NCBI RefSeq assembly: GCF_002949735.1
Contig: NZ_CP026681.1
Span: 1,426,001-1,490,000 of the forward strand
Direction of reading: 5' to 3'
DNA: 64,000 nt
Source: Nostoc sp. 'Peltigera membranacea cyanobiont' N6
GTDB lineage: Bacteria > Cyanobacteriota > Cyanobacteriia > Cyanobacteriales > Nostocaceae
Positions 16,791 to 26,906 of the stretch are shown one piece after another (position 1 is the stretch's first letter; the number at the start of each line of letters is the position of its first letter). The notes beneath the pieces were generated by a model, which saw nothing but the letters and a program-made list of their open reading frames with translations, did not search any database and had not been told where the DNA came from. The translations under genes were made by a program, and so were the position numbers.

Positions 16791-18995
16791 ATGACGATGG
16801 AATCTTTACCACAGTTTGAAGAAGTAAATATTCAGAAATACTTAGAAGTTATTCAACGGCGTTGGCTACCTCTAGTTGGAATTTTTAGCATAGCTGTTAC
16901 CCTTGGATGCTTGTATGCGTTTTCACTGAAACCCTCATACAAGGCAGAAGGGAGTTTGATGATTAAAACAAATCGTTCTTCCTCACTCACAGGGGTATCA
17001 GAAGATATTGGAAGATTGGAAGCTTTGAACTTAAACGACAATCCCTTGGAAACTCAGGTGAGAGTTATTGGCTCAAATCCAGTGATTGGCAAAACAATTA
17101 ATTCACTTCAACTCAAAGATAGTAAAGGCAAACTACTGTCGATTCCTGACTTGGCAACACAACTAAAAATAGAAGGAATCAAAGGCACCGATGTTGTACA
17201 AGTTTCTTATAAAGGTAACGATCCTGGACTGGCTGCCAAAGTTGTAAATGAAGTTATCAAAAGTTATATTGACCTAAATATCAAGGCTAATCAGGAGGAA
17301 GCACGAACAGCTAAAGAGGTTCTTGTAACGGAAGTACCCAAAGCTGAGGACATTGTTACAAGAGCTGAATCAAAACTGCGGGTATTTAAAGAACAGAATA
17401 AAATTGTTGTTCTGGAACAAGAAGCAACCGCAGCAGTCGATACGATTTCTAAGTTAGGAAACCAACTTTCTGAAGCTCAAGCTCAACTAAATAATGTCAC
17501 AGGTCGTTTAGAACAGTTAAGCAAGGAAGCTCAAGTAAATCCACAACAGGGTGTAATTGCATCTGAATTGAGTCAAGCACCTGGAGTTCAAACAGTGCTT
17601 ACCCAACTCCAAGAAACAGAAAGTAAGCTGGCAGTGGAACGTACCCGTTTTTCACCTGAGCACCCTACAATTATTGACTTACAAGCAAAAGTTGTAGCTC
17701 TTCAGAGCTTGTTAAAACAGCGGACAGGACAAGTCGCTGGTACAGCACAGGTAACACAGGGAAGTTTACAGGTTGGACAACTGCGCCAAAGCTTAATTGC
17801 AGATATTACTCGTGCTCAGGCAGATCGTATCGGTCTAAAAAGACAAATTGACACACTCTCCCAACAGCAAACTGCTTACATCAAACGAGCAAATAATTTG
17901 CCAAAGCTAGAACAGAAGCAACGAGAGTTAGAACGAAAACTACAAGCGGCTCAAACAACTTACGAAACACTATTAAAGAAACGTCAAGAAATTGATATTG
18001 CAGAAAACCAAAAGATTCCTAATGCTCGTGTAATTTCCTTAGCTTTAGTTCCCGAAAAAGCAGAAGGGCCTCGCAAAACGCTATTTATTGTTGGTGGAGG
18101 AGCAGTTGGTCTTTTCTTAGGTGTCATTGTCGCCTTTAGTTTAGACTTGATAGACCGCTCAGTGAAGACAGTTAAAGAAGCTAAAGAAGTCCTGAAATAC
18201 ACTGTTTTAGGAGTAATTCCAGCACAAGGCAAAAATGGTAAAGCTCATTCTTATATAGGAGGAATTGATAGACCTATCCCCAAAATCATTGGTAGAGATA
18301 TTCCTTATTTCCCTCTTGGTAACGCATATCAAATACTCCAAGTAAACTTGAAGTTTCTCTGTTCTGATAAACCGCTAAAAAGCATTGTAATAACAAGTTC
18401 CGTTGCCAAAGAAGGAAAGTCTGACGTGTCTGCAAATCTAGCTGTGACTATGGCTCAAGCAGGCCGTCGAGTGTTGTTGGTGGATGCAGATATGCGTCAT
18501 CCCATACAGCATCATATCTGGGGGCTAAACAATACAGTTGGACTAAGTAATGTCATTGTAGGTCAAGTTTCTTTAGATGCAGTTGTTCAAGAAGTTATGC
18601 CTAATTTAGAGGTTCTTACTTCTGGAGTTTTGCCTCCCAATCCGGTAGCGCTGCTAGATTCTCAACGGATGGCAACATTGATAAGTAACTTTGGTAGAGA
18701 TTACGATCTAGTTATTTTTGATACTCCACCTCTCTCAGGAATAGCAGATGCTGCTGTTTTAAGCACTCTCACTGACGGTATTCTATTAGTCGTTCGTCCT
18801 GGGGTAGTTGACTTGAACAGTGCTAATGCAGCTAAAGAGTTTTTAAATCAGTCAGGTCAGAAGGTGTTAGGGATAGTCATTAATGGTGTGAATATTAAAA
18901 ACGAGTCTAATAATTATTTACCTGAAAGCAAAAAACGACAAATTGAACAAGATTTAGTCTCTAGCAGTTTAACCAAATTTACCAAAGAGCGTTAA
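16791..18995 (+). CDS. Polysaccharide co-polymerase / BY-kinase (Wzc-like)
   Basis: A 734-residue fused chain-length regulator and bacterial tyrosine kinase that would control polymer length and export in the inner membrane. An N-terminal Wzz domain has a first membrane helix near 30-50 and a second near 430-450, with a long periplasmic coiled coil between (about 190-410, rich in Glu, Gln and Leu). The cytoplasmic kinase domain shows Walker A near 538-546 (SVAKEGKSDVSANLA), Walker A' VLLVDADMRHP and Walker B DLVIFDTPP. Walker A ends GKSD rather than the usual GKST. The tail has only one tyrosine (NNYLPESKK), so the usual Tyr-rich autophosphorylation cluster is missing. It is the first gene of the cluster; an alternative ATG lies two codons on. 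Confidence 0.93.
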   Translation: MTMESLPQFEEVNIQKYLEVIQRRWLPLVGIFSIAVTLGCLYAFSLKPSYKAEGSLMIKTNRSSSLTGVSEDIGRLEALNLNDNPLETQVRVIGSNPVIGKTINSLQLKDSKGKLLSIPDLATQLKIEGIKGTDVVQVSYKGNDPGLAAKVVNEVIKSYIDLNIKANQEEARTAKEVLVTEVPKAEDIVTRAESKLRVFKEQNKIVVLEQEATAAVDTISKLGNQLSEAQAQLNNVTGRLEQLSKEAQVNPQQGVIASELSQAPGVQTVLTQLQETESKLAVERTRFSPEHPTIIDLQAKVVALQSLLKQRTGQVAGTAQVTQGSLQVGQLRQSLIADITRAQADRIGLKRQIDTLSQQQTAYIKRANNLPKLEQKQRELERKLQAAQTTYETLLKKRQEIDIAENQKIPNARVISLALVPEKAEGPRKTLFIVGGGAVGLFLGVIVAFSLDLIDRSVKTVKEAKEVLKYTVLGVIPAQGKNGKAHSYIGGIDRPIPKIIGRDIPYFPLGNAYQILQVNLKFLCSDKPLKSIVITSSVAKEGKSDVSANLAVTMAQAGRRVLLVDADMRHPIQHHIWGLNNTVGLSNVIVGQVSLDAVVQEVMPNLEVLTSGVLPPNPVALLDSQRMATLISNFGRDYDLVIFDTPPLSGIADAAVLSTLTDGILLVVRPGVVDLNSANAAKEFLNQSGQKVLGIVINGVNIKNESNNYLPESKKRQIEQDLVSSSLTKFTKER

Positions 18996-19068
18996 ATTTT
19001 CGTATGTAGAGCCTTAGAGCCTTACTACAAACATCTAAACCAAAGTTTTTGACTGTAGGATTAAATTA

Positions 19069-20010
19069 ATGACATTAAGCAAAAATCTCAAGCAATTCCT
19101 AAAATCAAATACTCCATTAGCTAAATGGAAAGGCTCTGTTTATACAAAGACAATAATTCTCAAAAATCAGGTAAAAAATTATGATATATATAAGCAAATT
19201 TTATCTCCTCAACAAAGCAATGAATTACTTACCAATCTGATTACAGATAGTAAACCTTTTATGATTAGTCGCTTTGGCAGCACAGAAGCTTATTGTGTGC
19301 ATGAATACCTAAAAGGAGGTTACAAGGGATCTATATTTGAATCGATGTCTAATGATTCTGGGTTTTTTCCAGTAGATGAAAAACATCTAAATCAATTTAG
19401 CCAACTTTTTCTAGAATCGTCGAAATCTATAGATGCTTTGGGAGTATGGTTTCAAATTGGAGAGCCAGAAATCATCAGAAACTCTTGTCCACAAGCTTCT
19501 TTTGTTGAATTAAATACACTTGAGCCTTATTATCATAACAACCCTTGGAGCCAGAATCTTGAAGGGAAAAAGGTTTTAGTCATTCATCCTTTTGCAGAAA
19601 CTATTCTATCACAATATAAAAACCATAGAAAGTTACTTTTCAAAAATCCAAATATTCTGCCTGAATTTGAGTTAATTACCTTCAAAGCAGTTCAGTCTCT
19701 GGCTGGAACTCAAACCCAGTTTAATACTTGGTTTGATGCTTATGATTGGATGTGTAACCACATTAAAGATCAAGATTTTGACATAGCTATTATAGGATGC
19801 GGTGCTTATGGACTTCCATTAGCTGCTTACGTTAAATCTCTAGGGAAACAGGCTATGCATCTTGGAGGAGCAACTCAAATTCTTTTTGGAATTAAAGGCA
19901 ATCGTTGGGATAAAATTCCATTTTTTCAGTCTCTTTATAATGAATACTGGGTCAGATGTAAACCTGACGATATACCAACAAATCCTTCAAAATATCCAGC
20001 CTATTGGTAG
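19069..20010 (+). CDS. Putative GT-D-type glycosyltransferase
   Basis: A 313-residue cytoplasmic protein in the polysaccharide cluster. The motif FMISRFGSTEAYCV (about residues 64-77) resembles the RFGDGE-type signature of GT-D fold glycosyltransferases (DUF1792-related), and the C-terminal part IAIIGCGAYGLPLAAYVKS then LGKQAMHLGGATQILFG looks like a second Rossmann-type segment. From this I infer sugar transfer, but the donor and acceptor are unknown. It starts 73 bp after the kinase gene, and the next glycosyltransferase begins within 55 bp of its end, as expected for one transcript. Confidence 0.65.
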   Translation: MTLSKNLKQFLKSNTPLAKWKGSVYTKTIILKNQVKNYDIYKQILSPQQSNELLTNLITDSKPFMISRFGSTEAYCVHEYLKGGYKGSIFESMSNDSGFFPVDEKHLNQFSQLFLESSKSIDALGVWFQIGEPEIIRNSCPQASFVELNTLEPYYHNNPWSQNLEGKKVLVIHPFAETILSQYKNHRKLLFKNPNILPEFELITFKAVQSLAGTQTQFNTWFDAYDWMCNHIKDQDFDIAIIGCGAYGLPLAAYVKSLGKQAMHLGGATQILFGIKGNRWDKIPFFQSLYNEYWVRCKPDDIPTNPSKYPAYW

Positions 20011-20061
20011 TTGTCAATTGAAAAACTCCATTTTATTTTTCTATTGGAGATGCATTTTTAT

Positions 20062-21015
20062 ATGGGTATAAATAAAATCAAAACATCTTGTTTAATTAAT
20101 AATTACAATTACGCTGAGTTTCTCTCAGAGGCGATTGATAGCGCTTTAAATCAAACTATTAAATTTGATGAAATTATTATTGTTGATGATGCTTCCACAG
20201 ATAATTCTGTAGAAGCTATTGCTAAATATACTCAATTAGCTAATGTTAAATCTATTTTAAAAGAAAAAAATCAGGGGCAATTATCATCCTTTAACGAAGG
20301 GTTTTTAGCTGCGACTGGGGACATTATATTTTTTCTAGATGCCGATGATATTTATGAACCTCAATATTTAGAAACCACCCTAAATTTTTATAATAGACGT
20401 AATGAATGTGATTTTATATTTTGTGCCTATAAGAAATTTGGGGCAGTGGAAGAAACATTTCAAGTTGATACCGTTGATTTGGATTTAGGTTATTCAGTCA
20501 TCAGAACTTTATATAGTGGTGAATGGATTGGCTCCATAACTTCAACATTATCAATACGTAGAGAAATAATTAGAAAATTTTTACCTATTCCCAATATAGA
20601 AGATTGGCGTGTAAGGGCTGATGACTGTCTGATATGGGGGGCTTCTTTGGTAGGGGCTAAAAAGTTTTATATGTCTAAACCTTTAGTGATGTATAGAATA
20701 CATCAAAACAACCAGTATCATAACAAGAAATTCTTAGATATAGACAATAACTATGAATATAAGAGATTTTGGAAACGTAATTCTCTATTTAATTACATTT
20801 TGCAAAAAAATAATTTAACTTTACCGTTATTATTGGCTTTTACCTCTCTCAATGAGTTAAAAACAATACCATGTCCAAAATATGAAGATTTTATTTCATA
20901 CCTGAAAATAATATTTTTGTTTGAGCATAATTTCTTTTGGAAAATGAAGGGCATAATTTTATTATTTAGCTATTTTTTGAAAACTCTAATGGCTGGTAAA
21001 TTCAAAATGTTGTAG
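20062..21015 (+). CDS. Glycosyltransferase family 2
   Basis: A GT-A fold inverting glycosyltransferase, 317 residues from the start chosen here. The nucleotide-sugar site is seen as EIIIVDDASTDNS and the metal-binding DxD-like motif as IIFFLDADDIY; a basic-aromatic C-terminal region follows. It would add a sugar from a nucleotide donor to the lipid-linked repeat unit on the inner face of the membrane. Start choice: the frame is open back to a TTG at 20011 right after the previous stop, but GGAG at 20046-20049 sits 12 nt before the ATG at 20062; an ATG at 20050 directly abuts that motif and is less likely. Confidence 0.9.
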   Translation: MGINKIKTSCLINNYNYAEFLSEAIDSALNQTIKFDEIIIVDDASTDNSVEAIAKYTQLANVKSILKEKNQGQLSSFNEGFLAATGDIIFFLDADDIYEPQYLETTLNFYNRRNECDFIFCAYKKFGAVEETFQVDTVDLDLGYSVIRTLYSGEWIGSITSTLSIRREIIRKFLPIPNIEDWRVRADDCLIWGASLVGAKKFYMSKPLVMYRIHQNNQYHNKKFLDIDNNYEYKRFWKRNSLFNYILQKNNLTLPLLLAFTSLNELKTIPCPKYEDFISYLKIIFLFEHNFFWKMKGIILLFSYFLKTLMAGKFKML

Positions 21016-21115
21016 GTAATAAATGAAGCCTAGATAAATCAACATAATACTTCACTTTAAAAAACAAAAATAGTACACGATAAAATGTCACAGACAGAAT
21101 TAACTCCTAAAAATA

Positions 21116-22438
21116 ATGCTAAGTAAATTAAAAATTCCTAGTTTATCAAAATTTACATCTCGTTCTGGGCTGCGTGCAATTATTGCCAATACAGGTTGGT
21201 TGTTTGCTGACCGCATTCTCCGTATGGGTGCAAGCTTGGTTGTAGGAGTATGGGTAGCACGCTACTTAGGAGTACAGCAGTATGGTCTTTTTAACTATAC
21301 TTTAGCTTTTGTTAGCTTATTTAGCCCAATTTTCACTCTAGGGTTGGATGATGTAGTAATTCGCCATATTATCCGTCAATCAACAAATAGAGAGGAAATT
21401 TTAGGAACCACTTTTTGGCTAAAATTGCTTGGTGGAACTGCTTCTGTATTATTTGCAGTTAGCACTATGTTTTTCTTGGGTGAGCATGAAACACTGAAAA
21501 TATCGCTAGTTGCAATTTTAGGAATGGCAGGAATTTTCAGGGCGACTGATACCATTGATTTGTGGTTTCAATCACAGGTGCAGTCAAAATATAGTGTGAT
21601 CGCTAGAAACATAGCATTTCTGCTAAATACTGTTATTAAAATCGTACTAATTTTAACAAAAGCATCATTGTTAGCTTTTGCTTGGGTAACATTAGCAGAA
21701 TTTGCAATGAGTGCAATTGGCTTACTAATTGTTTACCAAGTTAAAGGGTATTCATTCTGGTTATGGCGTTGGAGTTTGTCTACTGCCAAAACCCTTCTTA
21801 AAGAGAGTTTACCTCTAATTTTTTCGGGGTTCGCTATCATGATTTTTATGAGAATCGATCAGGTGATGTTAGGTCAAATGATCGGAAATAGTGAGGTTGG
21901 AATTTATTCTGCTGCTGTCCGTGTCTCTGAAATTTGGTATTTCATTCCAGGGGCTATTGTTTCTTCTGTTGCTCCTTCAATTTACGCAGCTAAGGAAAAA
22001 TCAGAAAGTCTTTACTATCAGAGAATAGGACAATTACTCAGTCTAATGACATGTATATCGTTAGGAATCGCTCTGCCAATGACATTCCTATCCGAAAAGA
22101 TAATTATAGTGATGTTTGGAAGTGGATATGCGGAAGCGGGACCAATATTATCAGTTCATATTTGGACTTCTTTCTTTGTATTTATGGGTCTGGCCACATC
22201 ACCTTGGTTTATTGCTGAGGGTTTGAACCATGTTTCTTTAGGTAAAACTTTATTCGGGGCGATGCTAAACATTATTCTCAATTTATTCCTTATTCCTAAA
22301 TATGGTGGACTTGGGGCTGCGAGTGCAACAATAATTTCACAAGCTGCTGCTACTTTTATATGCAATGCATTTGATTCAAGAACACAAAAGATTTTTAAGA
22401 TTCAGGTGCGATCGCTTCTTCCTTTCTATAAGTATTGA
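21116..22438 (+). CDS. Oligosaccharide flippase (Wzx/MATE-like)
   Basis: A 440-residue polytopic membrane protein with about 12 hydrophobic segments. ANTGWLFADRILRMGASLVVG (read in two parts) near residue 25 and GVWVARYLGVQQYGLFNYTLAF (in two parts) near 45 are typical of polysaccharide flippases. It should move the lipid-linked repeat unit from the cytoplasmic to the periplasmic side. It is the only flippase in the cluster. A tiny 13-codon frame at 21085-21126 overlaps its start. The ATG at 21116 has no obvious ribosome binding site. Confidence 0.92.
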   Translation: MLSKLKIPSLSKFTSRSGLRAIIANTGWLFADRILRMGASLVVGVWVARYLGVQQYGLFNYTLAFVSLFSPIFTLGLDDVVIRHIIRQSTNREEILGTTFWLKLLGGTASVLFAVSTMFFLGEHETLKISLVAILGMAGIFRATDTIDLWFQSQVQSKYSVIARNIAFLLNTVIKIVLILTKASLLAFAWVTLAEFAMSAIGLLIVYQVKGYSFWLWRWSLSTAKTLLKESLPLIFSGFAIMIFMRIDQVMLGQMIGNSEVGIYSAAVRVSEIWYFIPGAIVSSVAPSIYAAKEKSESLYYQRIGQLLSLMTCISLGIALPMTFLSEKIIIVMFGSGYAEAGPILSVHIWTSFFVFMGLATSPWFIAEGLNHVSLGKTLFGAMLNIILNLFLIPKYGGLGAASATIISQAAATFICNAFDSRTQKIFKIQVRSLLPFYKY

Positions 22439-22492
22439 TCGTTATTATCTAATTTTTGCAGTATCAAGTATATTGAGCAAAATTAATCCAAG

Positions 22493-23419
22493 ATGGAAAC
22501 ACCAGTAACTTTTATTATTTTCAAGCGCCCACAAACAACAGAGAAGGTTTTTGAAGCTATTCGCCAAGCCAAACCAAGAAAACTTTTTGTAATTGCAGAT
22601 GGGGCACGCACCGACCGCGAAGATGAGGCAGAAAAGTGTGAAGCAACTCGCGCAATTATTGAAAGAGTTGATTGGGAATGCGAGGTTATCAAAAATTATT
22701 CTGATATCAACTTAGGTTGTGCAAAACGAGTATCTAGTGGTTTAGATTGGGTATTTAATAATGTTGAAGAGACAATTATTTTAGAAGATGATTGTATCCC
22801 TCATCCGACATTTTTCAGATTTAGCGAAGAACTGCTAGAAAAATATAGAGACGATACCAGAATTGCCACAATCTCTGCTCAAAATCTTCAATTTGGACGA
22901 AAACGCACCAATTACAGTTACTATTTTTCTCGTTACAACCACTGCTGGGGTTGGGCAAGTTGGAGACGTGCTTGGCAGCATTATGATTTGACTATCAAAC
23001 TCTGGCAAGAAGTGGAATCAGAAAACCTCTTACATGACATTCTTGTCGATCCGAAAGCAGTAAGTTATTGGCGACGAATATTTCAGTCTGTTTATAACAA
23101 TCCTACAGGTATAACCTGGGATTACCAATGGACATTTGCCTGCTGGATACAGGGTAGCTTAAGCATTATTCCCAATGTAAATTTGATTTCTAATGTTGGC
23201 GTTGGGGCGGACGCGACTCACTTCACTTCCAACCAGGAATTTTCGTTCATCAATATGTCGATGCAAGCAATGGAATTTCCTTTAAAACATCCACCGTATA
23301 TTGTGAGAAATGTAGAGGCAGATAATTTTACTCAGAAAACAGTATATAAAGCAACTATATTGAATATTTTTAAAGAGGAAGTGAAGAAAAGATTGAATTA
23401 CTCAACGATAAAAAAATAG
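22493..23419 (+). CDS. Glycosyltransferase, GT-A fold (GNT-I/HlpA-like)
   Basis: A 308-residue protein that starts TPVTFIIFKRPQTTEKVFEAI, the beginning of a GT-A nucleotide-sugar fold, and shows a metal-binding EDDCIPHPTFF near residue 97. HCWGWASWRRAWQHYD (about 148-163) is typical of a family often annotated as hemolytic protein HlpA-like or GT2-like. It probably transfers a sugar in polysaccharide synthesis. It starts 54 bp after the flippase and ends 24 bp before the polymerase-like gene, so it is part of the same operon. Substrates cannot be deduced. Confidence 0.8.
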   Translation: METPVTFIIFKRPQTTEKVFEAIRQAKPRKLFVIADGARTDREDEAEKCEATRAIIERVDWECEVIKNYSDINLGCAKRVSSGLDWVFNNVEETIILEDDCIPHPTFFRFSEELLEKYRDDTRIATISAQNLQFGRKRTNYSYYFSRYNHCWGWASWRRAWQHYDLTIKLWQEVESENLLHDILVDPKAVSYWRRIFQSVYNNPTGITWDYQWTFACWIQGSLSIIPNVNLISNVGVGADATHFTSNQEFSFINMSMQAMEFPLKHPPYIVRNVEADNFTQKTVYKATILNIFKEEVKKRLNYSTIKK

Positions 23420-23443
23420 TGATATCTTTAGTTAATTAATTAA

Positions 23444-24673
23444 ATGTCAATAATGAACGTAAAGTTAACAGAAAAAATATTAACTATCTTACTACTACTC
23501 ATTGCAGCAGGGGTATTAACAATACACCCTGCACAAGAAGTTTCTATGTCTACACTTGGAGGCGATAAGGTAGATACTTTGTTCAATATAATTTCATATT
23601 TAATATTATTTTATTTTCTAATTTCGTACTGGAAAGGTTTTATTTATGTAATTAGAAAAAGTCCATTACAGTTTCTTTTACTAGCAATAGTTATATTTTC
23701 TATATTGTGGTCAGAAGACCTAAGTTCTACTCTAAAAGATATAAAAGGTCTAATCCGAATATATTTTCTTGCAATCTATTTGGCAGTACGTTATCCCCTT
23801 AGAGAACAAATGAGGCTAATAGCTTGGGCTCTTGGTGCAGCTGCATTATTGTCTATGATCTTCTCTGCATTCATACCAGGTTATATTCACAAATCACCGG
23901 AATTAGTAGATATGTGGAGCGGAATTTATGGTCATAAAAATGAATTAGGTTACATGATGAACTGGAGTGCAGGAGTTTTCTTACATCTGGCCCTTAGTAG
24001 TTATCGATATCGCTGGTTAATGTGGGCACTATGTGGGTTATCTATATGTCTAATTATCCTCACACGTTCAACAACATCTTTGGCGATCCTATTTACAATG
24101 ATATTACTTTTGCCTTTTTATCGATCCTTTCAAAAAACTAATTATAAATTACAAGTTATTATGATTACTTCAGCTCTAATGCTACTCATTATTTTTTCAA
24201 TATTACTGCTCAATAATGCCGAAACTGTAGTTGGTACTTCTGGTAAAGACCTTACCTTCAATGGACGCTCTGATCTTTGGGAACTAGTGATATCTAAGGT
24301 TTTGGAAAGACCTTGGCTAGGTTATGGATTTTCTGGATTTTGGACTAGTAATGCTGCATCTAATCTGAGAGCTACTTATGATTGGGCAAGTAATGCTCAC
24401 AATGGTTTTTTAGAACTATTGTTAGAATTAGGATTTTTAGGTTTCTTGACTTTTGCAGCAGGATTTATCCGGTTCTTCGTAATGGCACTGACTCGAATTG
24501 TTTCGGTGGCAGAAAAACCTGAAGATTATTGGCCAATGCAGATGCTAGTTATCATCGTCATCGTGAATTTTTCAGAAGCAAGATTATTAACTCCCAGTTG
24601 GAATTGGTTAATGTATGTCACAACCTCTTTATCTCTGACTCTTAGTTTTCAGCGTACACCAATATATAAATAA
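23444..24673 (+). CDS. O-antigen polymerase/ligase-like membrane protein (Wzy/WaaL family)
   Basis: A 409-residue integral membrane protein with about 10-12 hydrophobic segments and one longer loop in the second half containing the signature NGRSDLWELVISKVLERPWLGYGFSGFW (seen in parts) and AHNGFLELLLELGFLGF. That arrangement defines the O-antigen ligase/polymerase superfamily. In this setting it most likely polymerises lipid-linked repeat units on the periplasmic side, working with the flippase and the chain-length kinase encoded upstream. Ligase activity is a possible alternative, since the two types share a fold. Confidence 0.88.
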   Translation: MSIMNVKLTEKILTILLLLIAAGVLTIHPAQEVSMSTLGGDKVDTLFNIISYLILFYFLISYWKGFIYVIRKSPLQFLLLAIVIFSILWSEDLSSTLKDIKGLIRIYFLAIYLAVRYPLREQMRLIAWALGAAALLSMIFSAFIPGYIHKSPELVDMWSGIYGHKNELGYMMNWSAGVFLHLALSSYRYRWLMWALCGLSICLIILTRSTTSLAILFTMILLLPFYRSFQKTNYKLQVIMITSALMLLIIFSILLLNNAETVVGTSGKDLTFNGRSDLWELVISKVLERPWLGYGFSGFWTSNAASNLRATYDWASNAHNGFLELLLELGFLGFLTFAAGFIRFFVMALTRIVSVAEKPEDYWPMQMLVIIVIVNFSEARLLTPSWNWLMYVTTSLSLTLSFQRTPIYK

Positions 24674-24715
24674 GTCAGTAGTTTACATACTTCCATAATT
24701 GAAAGGAGAGAAAAC

Positions 24716-25543
24716 ATGAAAAAGTTAAATTTTGGATGTGGACACAGATTTTCTTCTGGATGGATCAATATAGATTTTAATTCTGAGCATCCTGAAGTAA
24801 TTGCTCATAATTTACTGCAACCACTTCCATATCCTAAAGATTATTTCGATGTAATTTATAGCAGTCATGTCCTAGAGCATTTCTCTAAAGACACAGGAGA
24901 AATGCTGATTAAAGAATGCTATAGAGTTCTCAAACCTCAAGGCATTTTACGCATCGTTGTTCCTGACTTAGAACGAACATGCCGTGAATACTTAAGAATT
25001 ATCGACAGTATTAAAAACGAGGAAGCAAGGAAACAATATGAATGGGTTATTATTGAGTTAATCGATCAATTGGTAAGAACAGAACAAGGCGGATTGATGA
25101 AAACTTATTGGCGGGAAGTGCTTGAAAACAATGATGAGCCATCCATCACCTATGTAGAAGAAAGAACAGGTGTTAAAATCAAAGAAGAGATAGCAAATAA
25201 TAATACTTCTTCTTTGTTAGAAAAGATATTTAATATCAATCAAAATAAACTCAGAAACAAATTCAAATACCTCTATATTGACATGGTAAAGAAGTTAATA
25301 CCACGCTATGTCCGCAAGTCTATGATAGATGAAACATCCTTGGGTGAAAAACATAAGTGGATGTATGATAGCTATAGTATGAAAACGCTCTTTGAAAGAG
25401 TTGGTTTTTCAGATATTAAATTTATGGATGCCCATACAAGTGATATTCCAAACTTTAGTAATGAAGTCTTGGATATTAATGCTGATGGGGCAGTATATCT
25501 ACCAGGCTCGCTATATTGTGAGGGCATAAAGCCAAACAACTAA
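24716..25543 (+). CDS. Class I SAM-dependent methyltransferase
   Basis: A 275-residue protein with a methyltransferase domain of the type common in surface-polysaccharide clusters. Motif I is LNFGCGHRFSSGWINIDF (residues 4-21), followed by PYPKDYFDVIYSSHVLEHF and ECYRVLKPQGILRIVVPDL, the usual motifs of the methyltransferase 11 type. The middle (about 110-190) is an insertion of charged helices not found in minimal members. It may methylate a sugar or cap a chain end. A strong ribosome binding site, AAAGGAGAG, lies 7 nt before the ATG, one of the clearest in the window. Confidence 0.88.
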   Translation: MKKLNFGCGHRFSSGWINIDFNSEHPEVIAHNLLQPLPYPKDYFDVIYSSHVLEHFSKDTGEMLIKECYRVLKPQGILRIVVPDLERTCREYLRIIDSIKNEEARKQYEWVIIELIDQLVRTEQGGLMKTYWREVLENNDEPSITYVEERTGVKIKEEIANNNTSSLLEKIFNINQNKLRNKFKYLYIDMVKKLIPRYVRKSMIDETSLGEKHKWMYDSYSMKTLFERVGFSDIKFMDAHTSDIPNFSNEVLDINADGAVYLPGSLYCEGIKPNN

Positions 25544-25610
25544 TATTGATTCTCTGCGATAGAGGATTAGTCTTATCAAGAATATTTTTTTCAAGTTCAA
25601 TAATACTAAT

Positions 25611-26882
25611 ATGAAGGTTTTGCTCCTTAGTACCCAGGATGTGGCAGGTGGTGCGGCTCGTGCTGCATATCGGTTGCACAAAGGTTTACAAAATATTAAC
25701 TTACAATCACAAATGCTGGTGCAAGAAAAATATACTGATGACAAAACAGTAATTGCACCTAATATCAGATTATTGCAAGGCATCGCTAAGGCAAAGTTGA
25801 CATTGGAAACTTTACCTTTAAAACTTTATTCTCAAAAGCAAAATACTCCATTTTTTATTCAATGGTTGCCAGATAGAGTTATTTCTCAAGTTGCTCAGAT
25901 TAATCCAGATATAATCAATTTGCATTGGGTTAGCGCAGCTTTTATGCAAATAGAAACTATTGCTAAACTAAAGCGCCCTTTGGTCTGGACAATTCATGAT
26001 ATGTGGGCATTTACTGGAGGATGTAGCTACACTGGGGATTGCGATCGTTACCAAATCTCCTGTGGAGCCTGTCCTCAACTGAACAGCAAAAAGGATTGTG
26101 ATTTATCCCATTGGGTATGGCAACGTAAAACCAAAGCTTTGAAAAATTTAAATCTGACCATTGTTTCGCCAGGTTCTTGGTTAGCCGAATGCGCCAAATC
26201 TAGTTCTTTGTTTAAAAATTTACGAATTGAAGTAATTCCCAATGGGTTGGATACTCAAAAATATAAACCCGTCGATCAAGGTTTAGCGCGAGAACTACTG
26301 AATTTACCTCTGGATAAACAACTCATTTTATTTGGAGCATTAGATGCAACCAATGACTCTAGAAAAGGTTTTCATTACCTGCAACCAGCACTACAAGAAT
26401 TTAGCAAATCTGGCTGGAAAGATAAGTTAGAGATCGTTGTTTTCGGTGCATCTCAACCTGAAAATCCACCTGATTTGGGCTTCAAAACCCACTATTTGGG
26501 ACATTTATATGATGATATATCTTTAGCAACTGTTTACTCAGCAGCTGATGTGATGCTTGTGCCGTCTCTGCAAGAATCTTTTGGACAGACAGCTTCTGAA
26601 TCACTCGCTTGTGGTACTCCAGTTGTTGCATTTAATTCTACTGGCTTAAAAGATATTGTCGATCATCAGCAAAACGGCTATTTAGCTAAACCTTATGAAA
26701 TTGAGGATTTTGCCAAAGGAATTGCCTGGGTACTTGAAAATGAGCAGAGATTAGAAAAGCTGTCATTTTATGCTCGCGAGAAAGCAGAACAAGAATTTAC
26801 TCTAGAACTTCAAGCGCGTCGTTATTCAGCTTTATTTCAGGAAATATTGATGACAGCAAAGAAATCTTCATTTAGGAACTGA
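25611..26882 (+). CDS. Glycosyltransferase family 4 (GT-B)
   Basis: A 423-residue retaining glycosyltransferase of GT-B fold. The N-terminal acceptor domain begins MKVLLLSTQDVAGGAARAAY with the glycine-rich loop; IHDMWAFTGGCSYTGDC, rich in cysteine, is typical of a subset that acts on surface polysaccharides. The C-terminal donor domain carries the E-x7-E motif in PSLQESFGQTASESLACG (about residues 318-335) that binds the nucleotide sugar. It should act in the cytoplasm on the growing lipid-linked unit. Confidence 0.92.
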   Translation: MKVLLLSTQDVAGGAARAAYRLHKGLQNINLQSQMLVQEKYTDDKTVIAPNIRLLQGIAKAKLTLETLPLKLYSQKQNTPFFIQWLPDRVISQVAQINPDIINLHWVSAAFMQIETIAKLKRPLVWTIHDMWAFTGGCSYTGDCDRYQISCGACPQLNSKKDCDLSHWVWQRKTKALKNLNLTIVSPGSWLAECAKSSSLFKNLRIEVIPNGLDTQKYKPVDQGLARELLNLPLDKQLILFGALDATNDSRKGFHYLQPALQEFSKSGWKDKLEIVVFGASQPENPPDLGFKTHYLGHLYDDISLATVYSAADVMLVPSLQESFGQTASESLACGTPVVAFNSTGLKDIVDHQQNGYLAKPYEIEDFAKGIAWVLENEQRLEKLSFYAREKAEQEFTLELQARRYSALFQEILMTAKKSSFRN

Positions 26883-26906
26883 CTTAGTAAATCAATACTT
26901 TATAAT

